Shown here piece by piece: positions 13,159 through 24,557 of a stretch of DNA of 64,000 nucleotides (positions within the stretch are counted from its first letter, which is position 1; every line of letters starts with the position of its first letter). The position numbers and the translations under genes were made by a program. The stretch is taken from contig CAJNDS010000879.1 of NCBI GenBank assembly GCA_905221605.1, positions 758,501 to 822,500 on the forward strand. Direction: 5' to 3'. Under the pieces are notes generated by a model that was given only the letters and a program-made list of their open reading frames with translations, ran no database searches and was not told the DNA's origin. The DNA comes from Symbiodinium natans. Its lineage: Eukaryota; Sar; Dinophyceae; Suessiales; Symbiodiniaceae.

Positions 13159-13854
13159 ATGGACCGTATCTTGCACGCTGTCTCACTGCCTCTGCCGCCT
13201 CTGCCCATGTCGTTGGCGCAAGAACGGTGCCGGATGGATCCCGACGATCCCGATGCCTATGATATTCACGTGTTTCATCCTGAGTTGGCCTTACTTCCAA
13301 CATCTGAGACTTCTGAAGATGAAGATGCGGATGCACCTGAGGCGTCCAGGGCCCAGGGATGCTCGGGGATTGAGATTTCCAGTCACACGGCATGCCACAC
13401 GTATCATGGCTCCAGTCGGTGTGTGGAGAATGGTTATGATGGCCCGTATGACGGGAAATGCGCAATTTGCTTGGACAACTACCAGGATGGCGACTCAGTG
13501 CGGGCCCTGCGCTGCCTACACATGTTTCACACAGCCTGTGTGGATAGATGGCTGGCCGGAAACCGCCTCTGCCCACTCTGTAAGCAGGACATGACCGGAA
13601 CGGGTGGAAATGCTGAGAGTATTGACAGTTCTGCGCACACTGCGCTGAGAGCTCGCGGCGAGCCTCTTGGATTCCCAGGAAGTCAACAAGGTCCCAGAGC
13701 GTTCGTCTGCAATGCTCGCTGTTACAACGGCCGGTCATATGTTCAAAGGCCTCTCTCTCGGCTGACACGCTCTGCCGCTCTGCTTCAGATTGTCGCGCTC
13801 CAGCCGACCCAGCCCTTCCAGAGTGGTCGAACCCCATGTATCATCGCGCTTTAG
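13159..13854 (+). CDS. RING-H2 finger protein, probable E3 ubiquitin ligase (copy 2)
   Basis: This 231-residue frame runs from ATG 13159 to TAG 13852-13854. The RING-H2 finger spans residues 101-141: C101-x2-C104-x14-C119-x-H121-x2-H124-x2-C127-x10-C138-x2-C141. It shares more than the finger with copy 1. Both begin with a DPD-type acidic segment, carry a T-x-CHT-(F/Y) element 30-45 residues before the finger, and continue CKQD-(I/M)-TG after it. A stretch of about 20 residues before the finger is acidic (EDEDAD). The C-terminus differs completely from copy 1 and has no Ser-rich tail, so an intron or a diverged end is possible. Likely a soluble E3 ligase; substrate unknown. Confidence 0.83.
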   Translation: MDRILHAVSLPLPPLPMSLAQERCRMDPDDPDAYDIHVFHPELALLPTSETSEDEDADAPEASRAQGCSGIEISSHTACHTYHGSSRCVENGYDGPYDGKCAICLDNYQDGDSVRALRCLHMFHTACVDRWLAGNRLCPLCKQDMTGTGGNAESIDSSAHTALRARGEPLGFPGSQQGPRAFVCNARCYNGRSYVQRPLSRLTRSAALLQIVALQPTQPFQSGRTPCIIAL

Positions 13855-16388
13855 GACAGCCACGCTGAAGAGGTGTTGGTCATGGTGTTCTTTTTTTGCA
13901 GTGTTGTAACGGTTTGTACTACTGTTTGCTTTGCTGTTGCATGGCTGAGCTGGCTACGAACATGCGGGTCTTGAACTATTCAGCGCATGCATTGAACAGC
14001 CAATCGGCAAGGATCCTGTGATAGTGCCGGGTACTGTTCCGATTCCCAGCCATGAATGGAAGTTCCTATCGCGGTCATGACGCGCTTGAAATGCACTGGA
14101 GTTATATAGACGAAACCAGCTTGTTGGCAGCCTGGGCCCTTGCTGACAGTGGTAATGCATGCGCATGTCGCACATTTTACACTCCCCCATTTGATGTTTT
14201 GTCGTACCGTGCCTTCCGGTAACGCCTTTTCACATGAGAGCCGGTCCCAGTTTCACAGTTCACAGGCTCGTGCGTCAGAGCTTTGCGATGACTCGATCGT
14301 TGCTGCCTGATCCACTGCAATATGAGGGATCAAGCTCGAAACATACCTACTTGGCTCTTTACAGTACACTGGCCCGGGATGTAGACTCGCGGCCATTGTC
14401 GCTCGATCCATTGACGGTAATCAGCTTGTACAGGCACAGTTGCAATTTCGGCCGTGACGTCGCGGTGGAAAACGTGTACGTTGTCCAGCAAGGGTCTGTG
14501 CACGACAGAGGCTTTCCCTTGCACTAAAGTTGCAGGAGCCGTGCCCGGTACATGGGCTGGAGCTGGGCAGAAGCACGGCGCCCGATCAGTTCTGCAAGAG
14601 CTTCCACTCGGTTGCTGAGCTTTCTTTGAGGTGGGTAGAAGGCAAAGTGCGGGGTGGTGGAGTGTCAGCAGCCTCGAAGGCGAAGCAGCAATTCCGGCAG
14701 CAACAGATGCAGAGTGTCGTTCCTCCCCGGACGACATCCCGGACACGGTCGCTGCTCGGTTCCTGACCGGCAAGAATTCCACTGTGCACTGCAATTCCGC
14801 TAGAGTCCGAGAGCGTTCAGGTCGCAGCTTGCCGGCTGCACATGGACCATTCGGCCTGACACGAAGAAGTATCGAAAAAGTGAGCCGCAACAGTGCAAAA
14901 AGATGCGCAGAGTCTGGCACCCTGGCCTCCGAGATCTCACGGCATCTCGCGACTCAGTGCGGAAAGGCGAACCTAAACCAGAGCCTAAACCGACCAGTCT
15001 GTAAGCGATTAGATGCTTGTCAACTTACATGCTTGAATGGGCCATATGAAGTACATGACAGTATGGCTTCACTCTTTTCGTGCCCTCGCGATTTGCTTTT
15101 GGAGTTCTGTCCCACGCTGGATGGCCATGGCTGATGCAACCACCCGCAGGTTCCGCTTGCAATTCTTGTCAAACACACCACTGCTGCTGTTGACCCTGCC
15201 CGCACTTGTTTCAGATTACCTCTGCCCGCTCATGTCAGAAGCTTTGAACGAAGGAGTCATCTCTGATTATCTCTGATTCATCTCTGCTAGAACTTGTAGT
15301 GACCATGGGTTCGAGGCGCAATTCTGCTTGGAGCCACCACATCTGAGCCCTGATGCACATAAATTGGGTGGGGGGGGGTCTTACACGGTGCCAAGATCTC
15401 CCAGTTTAAAACTCCAGATATGAACAAAAAGTGTTCCGATCAATCCAAGGGGCCCTCTGCCCCCCCTCTTCAACAGGGTTTCCTTGAAGTCAAACGAGGG
15501 GTCCTTGGATTTCAAAGGCTGTGCAAAGGCCAAGCTCTTGAATCTCTTGAAGTCTCAAACCGCACTGGCTTTGGACAAAGGCCTGGCTTTTTGTTTTCAG
15601 GGCCAGGCTCTTGAAAATCTACTGGCCCTTTGGCTGGTAGCGACTTCAAATCGGGACTTTGCAAGCCCAGAGAGCTTTGGATTTTGAAAGGCTGAAAGGA
15701 GACTGGCATGTCAATTGCCTGGCCTCTTTCGGTGCCGCGCAGTGAAGGCAACCAAGCCCAAGTGCGTGTTCGGACTTGTGTCGGTGGTGCTCTTCGAGTC
15801 CCCAGCAGCAAAAAAACACGGCGCAGTTTGGGTGCGCACGCCTGTCTGAATTCTCATGACGTGCCCACCTACTGAAGAACAGATCTGGTGCAAAAAGTGA
15901 TGAGAAGCGCAGTATCTCTTCAGCAACAGTGTCGGTTGCATTGTGGATGGATTGGCCAGGCCTGCGCCAGCTCACGTCCTCGATCTCAGCAGCCAATCGG
16001 CAGAGCCTTTGGCCACGTGCCTGGGCCATCTGGATCCAGTGCCAAGGCCAGTTGCAACAAGAGCAGCGGGCACAGGTTCACAGATGTCGGGTCTTATCTT
16101 GAGCTAGAGAGGGTAAAGTGGCCGTGGCGATTGGCATTGGCCTTCCTCTAGATCTATGAACTTTAATGATTCTAATTGTGTCTAATGGTGCCGTATCGCG
16201 CTTTGGCGTCAGGACTCGAGCTCGATGCCTTCGCCTTGAGTGCCGCAGCAGCAACTTGCGACAGGGGCCGTCTCTGGAAGGCGAGGCAGAAGAAGCGAGC
16301 AGCGCAGCGACCCAGATCATGTCATCAGCGACAGGCAGTTTCCGCGCCCGTTAATCATTAAGAGTCATGTTCACAGACAGCGGGAAAG
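13855..16388. other. Gene-poor stretch between RING-H2 and PPR genes
   Basis: No gene is recognised. A - strand frame of 196 codons (14330-14920) and overlapping + frames look like chance. A run of G lies near 15369. At about 15470-15690 a degenerate repeat rich in AAAGGCC, CTTGAA and CAGGGCCAGGCTC words resembles the stretches near 31.95-32.25 and 56.2-56.4 kb. Confidence 0.4.
15470..15690. repeat. Degenerate GGCC/CTTGAA-rich dispersed repeat
   Basis: The words CAAAGGCCAAGCT, CTTGAA and CAGGGCCAGGCTC recur with changes over about 220 bases. Very similar wording (CAAAGGCCAAGCTTGAAA) appears at 56355-56375, so this looks like a dispersed, decayed family and not a local microsatellite. No coding capacity or termini were seen. 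Confidence 0.4.
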
Positions 16389-18740
16389 GTGAATAGGCAT
16401 TGCTGCGCAGCATTCTTGCAGGATGCCGTGGTGCTACTGGAACAAGCCGCGCATGGGAATGTTTGTCCTGTGGCTGATATGGCGAGATGGCTTGCTTTTG
16501 GTTCGTGGGCATGTTCAGCAATCAATGCGCTGGCCTCAATGAAACGCCAAGTTGTGGATGTGGTTCTGCGCAATGCGGCCGTGGGCGCGGGTGCAAAATG
16601 TGCCCAATGGCAGAGTGTGCTGCGGCTCATAGGCCTGATGGTGAGATGTTTTCCTTGGCTGACACTCATTCTGCAACGTGCTTACGCAGCACGTACATTC
16701 ACATGTCGGTGTCGGTGTCTGTGTCCCACGTCTGTCCGTGTCTGTGAGTCTGTCTTCCTGTCTGTCTAGCTGTCTCTCTCTCTCTCTCTCCCTCTCTCTG
16801 TGTCTCTGTGTCTGTGTTGCACATTCAGCACGTGCGAGGCTTCCAGGCAGGAGATGAACAAAGGCCTACAACAATCAGTGTCGGCCTGACAGTTTGTTTT
16901 GGCCTACGTGGGGCAAAGCAATACTCGTCCCATGACGCTGCATAATAAGGCTTCAATTCTGCAGCAGATGCCTGCAGCAAAGGGTCCCGCTGGGAGAGTT
17001 CTTTTTCCGTCACTGAAGTGCTTCTGAGGCTCGGCATCACTAGTGCTGTCATGGCTGGGGGAGTGGGCTCATAGATTGTTCCAAGACATTAGGAAACGAT
17101 TACAATGAAAGGCTACTAAAGTGACCAGAGTTCCTAAATGTTTCTAAAGATTCGCAAGTGAAAGGGTAACATCATGTGTCTCGGTGCATCAAGCAGATCG
17201 TGCAATTTGAATCAATTTGATAGTTGAATTCGAACCTAAGTGAACGATACCTCACCTATCCAACGCCATGAAGCCCCGGAAGGCGAGACAGTAGCTGACC
17301 CGTGTTCTGCCCCCAGACTGCAGGCTTGGAGGAGGCTTGAGGTCAGATTCTGTTCAGTTCAGGATCATGTCCAAAGCCTGAATCTCAGGCATAGACGCTT
17401 GCGTGCATCATCAACCACAGCAGGCTGGCTGTCCTGAGAAAGCACTGATGGTTGACAGGAGTTTATGGATGTTCTGGGGGCAGCACGCAGCAGGTACCCT
17501 CGTCGCCGCTGCAGAACGAGGATCGCAATGGCAGAAGGCGGTCGTCTGCTGCCATTCGAAACCAGAAGAGATTGTGAGCCTCAAGACCGAGCATAGTTTC
17601 AGGCCGCACTCGTGCCAGGCGCTGTCACTGATACAAGATGTGCCACACTTGCAAGTCAACATCGTGGCCTTCAATGCAGTGCCTCGGGTGTGGTGGGAAA
17701 GCAATCCGACCTAGAGCAATCCCAGTACATTGTTCGATGCAGTTCGATTTTGTGCTGTCATTGTTTGCAAAGGTCTACAGACTTGCAGGCTTCAGCGTTC
17801 TAAGGTTTCGAGCGGGCTTCCTGGTTTGAGTTTTCGCACTGTGTCTATCCTCATCCGGCTATTCCATCCGAGTTGAACAGTTGAACCTTGTGTTGTCTCA
17901 AACTCTTTAAGCATCACTAGTTTTGTAATGGGATACGCATTCCTTGAGGCCAGTGCTAGGCACATTCGAATAAACCACAAGACGCTCCAGGTGCATTAGT
18001 CAGGGGTCAGGAGCTTTGTCTTACTGCTTTGACGTGTAAGGTGTTTCTGACCACACCTCGACGTATCAGACACTTCGTTCCTCATTGATGTTCCTTCTTT
18101 GCCGGTCAGTCAAGCTTCAAGTTAGGTGATTGCCAGCCGCGAAAATTGCATATGCCGTACGCAAAGTGCTGCCATGACGAAGCTTGCGTCGCGCACGCCA
18201 AAATGCAGCATTCCAAGGCCATCGCGGCCATGGAACGAGTCTGCCAGTGGCAACGTGCTGCTGGGCATAGATGGTCAATGACACCGATGCACAGAGTGCC
18301 GAAAAAACACTAGTTCCCCCAGATACAGGTACCATGCAAGCACTTGTGCATGCAAGGCGGTGCTGCTTCTTTGGCAGTCTGCAAGAGAAGGTTTGGTGCC
18401 CACACTTCATACGATGAACACGGCATTGAGCGCTTGTGCTCGTGCTGGGAAGTGGCAGCTTTCCTTGACCTTGGTGGATATGGCGAAGCTCGGATAAGCT
18501 TTTGATTCGCACGCTTTGTGGGACAAGAAGCCTGTCGCTACATCAGGTATGAAAGTGCGTGCGTGCCCCTAAACCCTATGCTCTGCGCAGAGCATGCACA
18601 AGGATGCAGAAGCCAAGGAGCAGCTTGGGCATCCAGGTTGATACCATTAGCTGGAACTCCGTCCTCAGCGCCTGTGCTTGGACGCGGCAATGGGAGATGT
18701 GCTTGGCTGCCTGTCAGAACATGCGCAGAAAATGGTCAGC
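16389..18740 (+). CDS. Divergent pentatricopeptide-repeat (PPR) protein gene, exons scattered
   Basis: Several separate + frames carry the helix-turn-helix signature of dinoflagellate-type PPR repeats (an N-A-x-S-A-C core, then WQ, then a Leu-rich second helix). They lie at 16551-16640 (VVDVVLRNAAVGAGAKCAQW), about 17500-17570 (ERGSQWQKAVVCC), 17655-17690 (VNIVAFNAV), 18393-18494 (NTALSACARAGKWQLSLTLV) and 18631-18735 (VDTISWNSVLSACAWTRQWE). They are in different frames and separated by stops, so introns must join them. PPR proteins are helical solenoids that bind single-stranded RNA, mostly in plastids and mitochondria. The repeats here are unusually diverged, and some (17.5-17.7 kb) may be decayed. 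Start, end and most splice sites were not found. A first exon with a targeting peptide was not seen. Confidence 0.55.
16759..16818. repeat. (TC)n/(TG)n microsatellite
   Basis: A CT run flanked by TGTCTG words lies in an intron of the PPR gene region. It is preceded by repeated GTCGGTGTC/GTCTGTGTC words from about 16705. Confidence 0.85.
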
Positions 18741-20158
18741 TCATGTGTCGATCATTGCAGCTTGAGCTTCACAAAGGCTTGCTTAAACCGCATGGAGCTC
18801 AAGAAGCTTGCCGCCGAGCTTTGTTTGCATGTTTCCCTTTGGTCGTAATGCCGAGTAGATGCTCATTAGCGGCTGCGATGTGCGGCAATCGATCGCGACT
18901 TGATGTGCGCGCACGGTTGAGGATTGCATCTCATTTGCAGCCATTGTGGATTCGCTGCCATGTTGCTCAGCAAAATGCACTCGACAGCATTGACATGCAT
19001 CACAAGCTGGACTGCGATTGTAGGAGGCCACTGGTGGTTGTGGCGTTCGTTTTGCCCAGGTTCTGAGCACGCCGGACAGAGTCATCTTGCTTCCGAGCTC
19101 CTTTCGCTGATGCAAGAGCAGGCCACTTGCAGCCATTTACTAGCAGAGCACCACATGCGTAGCAGTTCCTCGCCAGTTCGCGTAAGTTGCTCGCCATTCG
19201 AAACCAACAGCAGCTCTAGTGGAATTTTAAAATTATGTAGAATTGGGAGACTGGGAGGCAGTTGAGTCCGATGCCGTCCTGGCCACTGCAAGCCTGAGTG
19301 GGCAAGCCAAAGCGGAGAGGCGACACAAACTGTGTCAAGTTACCTGCAGAGTTCAAGCTTTCCGATGCATTTGTCAGAGCCTTATGACCTGAGTGCTTTC
19401 CAGGTGGCAACATGCATGTCACACACTTCGCGAATCACTCGCGGCAGCATTTGCTCCTGACAAGGCCGGTTGCTAAGGGTGCGCGCAGCCGAGCGAGGAA
19501 GAGAGAAAGAGAGAGAGAGAGAGAGAGCAGCCGAATGACTCTGGGGACTTGCGCGCCCTCCGGGGCAGCTCTCCCTTCGGGGTGGGCTAAGCGTGCAGAG
19601 AGAGAGAGAGAGAGCACGGCAGCGTTGTGAGGTTATGCTGGGTGCAGCTGCAGATGCTTGCGGCCGCTCTGGGCATCTTGTCAAATACGAATGTTGCAGC
19701 GGGGATGCCTATCCAAGAAACCAAATTGTCGGGTCAGCCTCCATGCAGCGACCGATGCATATGCGGTACTAAAACCCCCTTGAAGGCTTTGGCAGAAGGC
19801 GCTGGTGCTGATCGGCGAAGCAGCCATGACGCTTTTCAGAGCAGCATCGGGAGCACAAGCTGTCCGGACTTGACATTCAAAATACACCTTGTGTGAAGAA
19901 CGAAGGACACGTTCTAGGGAAAGGATTGCAAGGCCCAGTTGTCACATCATGGCATGCTGAGTGACTCTGGGCACTTGCCGAGGAACCTGCCGATAGCAAA
20001 CTCAGTGCTGAACGTGGCCGTGCCCGCAACAAGTCATGCGACGGCATGCGAGCAGCCTGCTGCAGAACAAGTTTTTTTGCTTGCAGTTTGTGGCTTAAGC
20101 GCCGAAGCACCCCCCGCTTGGCCACCGGCCGCTAGCCGCTAGCCTCTCATAGTCGAAC
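18741..20158. other. Unassigned stretch after the PPR exons, with two GA tracts
   Basis: A possible further PPR-like fragment (LASELLSLMQEQ, about 19081-19116) is the only protein-like hint. Two (GA)n microsatellites lie at 19502-19530 and 19597-19615 and inflate open frames on both strands. No gene is assigned. Confidence 0.4.
19502..19615. repeat. Pair of (GA)n microsatellites
   Basis: Two GA runs, 19502-19530 and 19597-19615, flank about 65 bases of unique sequence. Translation on either strand gives RERE- or SLSL-type frames that should not be taken as proteins. Confidence 0.9.
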
Positions 20159-20461
20159 ATGGGCTCCGGGGCCTCCGTCCAGTCGCTGCCCACTACCCAT
20201 GTGAAGGCAGCAGCGGAAGCTGATGTCCCTGACGTCGCCTGCATTGTGTCCAGCCTGTCAACCGCAGAGCGACAGAAGCTGCAGCAGGCACTGAGCATCC
20301 TTGAAACGGAGGCGAGCTGCGAGGCAAACCGGGAGCCAAAGACGTCGCCGTACCCGTCGCTGTTGGGCGCTACGCGGCCCCCGCAACTTGCTGAGATGAG
20401 CATGACAAGCAAGGGCAGCAAGGGTGGTTATGGCGAACATTTGAGTGCAATGAATCAGTGA
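20159..20461 (+). CDS. Small protein or first exon with N-myristoylation-type start
   Basis: ATG 20159 opens a 100-residue frame ending in TGA 20459-20461. It starts MGSGASV, which fits the N-myristoylation consensus (Gly2 with Ser or Ala at positions 5-6). Residues 25-50 form a likely helix with the core SSLSTAERQKLQQALSILE, a style I associate with the N-termini of dinoflagellate signalling proteins. Codon composition is coherent through the whole frame. The last residues (SAMNQ) sit next to a CAG/TGA, so the real protein could continue through an intron. If myristoylated it would sit at a membrane surface. No catalytic domain is visible and no function is assigned. Confidence 0.5.
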   Translation: MGSGASVQSLPTTHVKAAAEADVPDVACIVSSLSTAERQKLQQALSILETEASCEANREPKTSPYPSLLGATRPPQLAEMSMTSKGSKGGYGEHLSAMNQ

Positions 20462-21851
20462 AAGGTCTCCCGGGGAGGCCCAATCAGAAGAGGCAGATCC
20501 ATCGGAACAGCAAGCTTTCATTGGCTGCCAAGATTGGGCATGGCAAAACAGGTGATATGCAAGAGCCAGAGTAGCGTTCCTCTGTACAGCCGGCGCTTGC
20601 AGGCATCTTTGAGAGTTGCAAGCAACCAACTTTCAAGCATTCTGTGTGACACGCGGAGGTACTAGAGTCAAGGGTCGCGTGATGTGATGAAAAGAACAGC
20701 CGTGCTGGTACTGTCTTCAGTCAATGCACGGGAAATGGTATGAAGACATTGTACTGATTATGCTGATTATGCTGCTGCCTAGAGTCTGTAGCGTTTCGAC
20801 CGAGGGCTTCACGAAGGACGCCTCGTGGAAGCAAGCGGTGTGCTTCTTTGCAGACCTCATCCAGGTGCCAAGGGATGTGCGTAAAAGCAGTGCAATAAGT
20901 GCAGAATGTCTTGATTCTTGACTCTTCCGACTGTTGCCGTGCCATGCCGATGGGCAGCATGTGAAGGTTTCGCTGCAGCCAGATCTTCTCTCTGTCAGCG
21001 CCCTCCTCGCAGCACGAGGGCCTTGGGCAGCCTCCCTCTACCAGGCGTTGTCACCTCACACCTCAGCGTTTTGCTGCAAGAGCTGTGTGTAGCCAAGGGC
21101 CTATAGGACTTCGCTTGGCAAGCCCGAACTGCGCAGGTAGACACCCTGGGCATCACAGACAGGGCGGATGAGATTTTCTATGAGGCACTGCTTGCACTTA
21201 GAATATGAGCCAGGAGCTGCCACGCGCTGTGAGGCCCTGTGAGGCATCATGAGCCCCACGGAACTGAGTTTACTGAGGCGCTGCTGACCGCGATTTTCTC
21301 GCATGGGGCGCTAGCTGCTGCACTGCCGGCACTGCAGCGGCTCAGGGTGGAAGCGCTACGACAATGGCGAAGGCCATGAAAGTGTCATGACAAGCGAGTC
21401 CGGAAGAGGCGAGTTTGAAGCACAGCATGGGTGCTGGGTGGGGGGAGGGGGGGGTTCACTTTTGCGGAGCAGTGACTCCTACCCCCGCACGTCTTGACGT
21501 CTTTCGCGGTTGTCAGCTTTGAAGATGTACAGACGAAATGGACCCGTACATGATGTAGCAGCAGTCAAGAGCAGCTGAAGAGAAAGGAACACGAGGCATC
21601 AAAAGTAGCCACACCTGCGATGGCTGTGACGACCTATAGACCTAGACAGCACCTGACATCCACCCCTGCAGAACTTCCGCAACAAGTCAGCCAGTGCCAT
21701 GAGACGCTCCAGTACTGCTTTATTCCTTCGCTGGGGGCCCCGGGCTGCCGCATCCGAGAGGAACCGTTTGCCCGAGATGGTTGTGGCAGCTGACATCATC
21801 TATTGTGTCGCATTCACGGGACGGCTCTGCATTTACTCGTACCCGTGAAGA
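20462..21851. other. Unassigned stretch
   Basis: No gene recognised. It holds a short 9-base duplication (CTGATTATG, about 20756-20773) and a G-rich run at about 21437-21455. Short frames on both strands lack family features. Confidence 0.4.
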
Positions 21852-21976
21852 ATGAAAACATGGCTCCTGAGATTCGGTTGCCGTGCTTGGAGGAGCTATG
21901 GCACGGGTACGGTGGTTGCTGCTGGAGCCCTCGGTTTTGGATTTGGCTTGTCCGTCGCTTTCGCAGACTCGAGGCA
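21852..21976 (+). CDS. Possible first exon with mitochondrial-type targeting peptide
   Basis: ATG 21852 opens a frame that begins MKTWLLRFGCRAWRSYGTG and runs into an Ala/Gly-rich hydrophobic stretch (VVAAGALGFGFGLSVAFADS). Five Arg or Lys, no early acidic residue and a following membrane-like segment are the pattern of a mitochondrial presequence with an inner-membrane or intermembrane-space sorting signal. The frame ends shortly after GAGGCAG/GGATGA, where a GA donor would fit the donor use seen elsewhere here. The next protein-coding exons on this strand belong to Dld (from about 25435), so this could be its first exon, with the repeat block in intron 1. That link is inference. Confidence 0.4.
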
Positions 21977-22424
21977 GGGATGAAAGCGCGTGACATCTGC
22001 GGATGGCGACAAGCTCATGTTTTGCGTCGTTAGATCTTGAAGCTTTGGCGTAGCTGGCATAATGACTCAACGTACAGGACATAAACATCAAGGTGCGCTA
22101 CTAAGCTAGTGCATTCTGGCGCAGGGCGCCTAAAGCTCGACGAGTGCCTCCTTCCACGCCCCTGCCCAACAGGGTGCGAGCAGAACCTGCGAGCAAGCTT
22201 CCTGCAGATGGGACGAAAACACGGCACGAGCACTACTGTACAGGAATAGTGGGACAACCCGGATCTATACAACAGCTCTTGTACCCAGGTACAACAGGAA
22301 ACGGGGAGCGGGGATGGCCGCTGCTCAATGTAGCAGCGTGGACTGGGAGGCATTTCGATCGAAGGGGACAGAGAAAGAAACTAGAAGACGATTGGCCCGA
22401 AAGCATCGATTTGCGGTGCGTTGA

Positions 22425-22690
22425 GTCTATGCACTTGACTCTGTGCGCTCGAGCTGTCTGCACTTGGACAAGTGTATGCACTTAAGTGTATGCACTTATA
22501 TGGTTGCATACTCACTTGTATACTGCACTTGTATACTGGACGTGTATGCACTCGAACTGCATGGCCCTCAAGTGTGTTGAGTTGAATGCCATGCACTTGT
22601 GGTCAACTCTATACATTTCATTGGCATTCAATAGATCTGAAGTAAACGGACTTGAACTGTATGAACTTCACTTGCATGCACCCGACTCGG
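22425..22690. repeat. Degenerate TATGCACTT / GTATACT repeat
   Basis: Words such as GTGTATGCACTTA, CTTGTATACTG and ATGCACTTG recur irregularly across this stretch. The same TATGCACTT word forms the regular 14-bp array at 24683-24865, on the far side of the 42-bp minisatellite. Confidence 0.55.
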
Positions 22691-22995
22691 CTGCGCACGT
22701 CCTGTCAACGCGATGCTATGAAAGAAAGGACAAAAACATCTAACGCGAGAGCCGTCAGCCATGAGCATCATCGGCAGTCGCTCTGAAGTCCAAGCTCACA
22801 CTCCAGAGCGCCTTTCAAAGAAAAAAGGACAGAAGAGCGAGGTTGGCAAGAAGACCTTGGAGCTTCAAAGAGCAGAGAAGCACAGTGAAATCTGACCGAA
22901 GTGAGTTTCGCACGCCAGGAATTAAATAACAATGAAATTTGCGATGTTTTCGCACGCTCGGCATTGGAGCACCATGTGATTTTGCGAAATCATTA

Positions 22996-23793
22996 ACCAT
23001 GGTATTTGCGATGGTTTTGGAACCAGCGAATTCGGGGACCATGGTATTTGCCATGGTTTGGAACCAGCGAATTCGGGGACCATGGTATTTGCGATGCTTT
23101 TGGAGCCAGCGAATTCGGGGACCATGGCATTTGCGATGCTTTTGGAAGCAGCGAATTCGGGGACCATGGTATTTGCGATGCTTTTGGAACCAGCGAATTC
23201 GGGGACCATGGTATTTGCGATGGTTTTGGAAACAGCGAATTCGGGGACCATGGTATTTGCGATGGTTTTGGAAACAGCGAATTCGGGGACCATGGTATTT
23301 GCGATGCTTTTGGAAGCAGCGAATTCGGGGACCATGGTATTTGCCATGCGTTTGGAACCAGCGAATTCGGGGACCATGGTATTTGCGATGGTTTTGGAAC
23401 CAGCCACGGAAGCTCCTTGCGATGGTTTTGGAAACAGCGAATTCGGGGACCATGGTATTTGCGATGCTTTTGGAAACAGCGAATTCGGGGACCATGGTAT
23501 TTGCGATGCTTTTGGAAACAGCGAATTCGGGGACCATGGTATTTGCGATGCTTTTGGAACCAGCGAATTCGGGGACCATGGTATTTGCGATGGTTTTGGA
23601 ACCAGCCACGGAAGCTCCTTGCGATGGTTTTGGAAACAGCGAACTCGGGGACCATGGTATTTGCGATGCTTTTGGAAGCAGCGAATTCGGGGACCATGGT
23701 ATTTGCCATGCGTTTGGAACCAGCGAATTCGGGGACCATGGTATTTGCGATGGTTTTGGAAACAGCGAATTCGGGGACCATGGTATTTGCGAT
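22996..23793. repeat. 42-bp minisatellite, about 18 copies
   Basis: The unit starts ACCATGGTATTTGCGATG and contains CCAGCGAATTCGGGG. Copies start at about 22996, 23038, 23080, 23121, 23163, 23205, 23247, 23289, 23331 and 23373, then 23449 to 23575, then 23651 to 23777. Two 76-bp steps (23373-23449 and 23575-23651) carry an inserted CACGGAAGCTCC, a word from the next array. Because 42 is divisible by 3 and the unit lacks stops in every frame, it yields frames of more than 260 codons on both strands. I regard these as repeat artefacts. Confidence 0.95.
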
Positions 23794-23799
23794 GCGGTG

Positions 23800-24057
23800 T
23801 TCAGCACGGAAGCTCCGGGTGTCCCCGGCGTACTATACGTCTGTACTAGAAAAAGTCGACTTTCCAGCCACGGAAGCTCTGCGTGTCCGCGGCGTACTAC
23901 GTTTGTACTACAAAAGTCGACTTTCTAGCACGGAAGCTCCGGGTGTCCCCGGCGTACTATACGTCTGTACTACAAAAGTCGACTTTCCAGCCACGGAAGC
24001 TCCGCGTGTCCGCGGCGTCCCCGGCGTACTACGTCTGTACTACACAAGTCGACAAAA
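23800..24057. repeat. About 61-bp tandem repeat, four copies
   Basis: Copies begin with CACGGAAGCTC at about 23807, 23871, 23930 and 23993. Each contains a GTCCCCGGCGTACTA or GTCCGCGGCGTACTA segment and AAAGTCGACTTTC, itself a short palindrome. Unit length varies between 59 and 64 bp. Confidence 0.9.
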
Positions 24058-24557
24058 AAACGCAAAAAACACTACGGTTTTCGCACCGCGACCACGCGAA
24101 AACCCGCAGAGGGGTTACGTTTGCATGTCAAGAAACGCAAAAACACGATGGTTTTGGCACCGCGCCAACGCCGAAACCCGCAGAGGGGTTACGTTTGTAT
24201 GTCACAAAATGCAAAAACACGACGGTTTTGGCACTGCGCCAACGCCGAAACCCGCAGAGGGTTGTCTGCGGCCACGAAAACAAGTACCAAACACGACGGT
24301 TTTAGCACCGCGACCCGGCGATTACCCGCAGAGGGTTGTCCGCGGACACAAAGAAACGTAAAAAAACGACGGTTTTAGCACCGCGACCACGCCGAAACCC
24401 GCAGAGGGTTGTCCGCGGACACAAAGAAACGTCAAAAAGCGACGGTTTTGGCACCGCGACCACGCCGAAACCCGCACAGGGTTGTCCGCGCAAATCAAGA
24501 AACGTAAAAAAACGACGGTTTTAGCACCGCGACCATGCCGAAACCCGCAGAGGGTTG
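24058..24557. repeat. About 74-bp tandem repeat, seven copies
   Basis: Copies are marked by ACGGTTTT(G/A)GCACCGCG (start about 24074, 24147, 24221, 24295, 24368, 24440 and 24515) followed by CCGAAACCCGCAGAGGG and an A-rich spacer. The third copy onward also carries GTTGTCCGCGGACACAAAG. Confidence 0.93.

Noticed and set aside
14330-14920. 196-codon frame on the - strand
   Set aside because: No family resemblance, low-complexity Pro/Ala/Ser content and overlapping open frames on the other strand; all supported genes are on the + strand.
22815-24361. Very long open frames on both strands (up to about 450 codons)
   Set aside because: They come from the 42-bp and neighbouring arrays, whose units lack stops in every frame. 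The same DNA would encode several unrelated repeat proteins at once, so none is supported.
22996-24557. CRISPR-like array
   Set aside because: Repeats are directly adjacent with no unique spacers, and the genome is eukaryotic.
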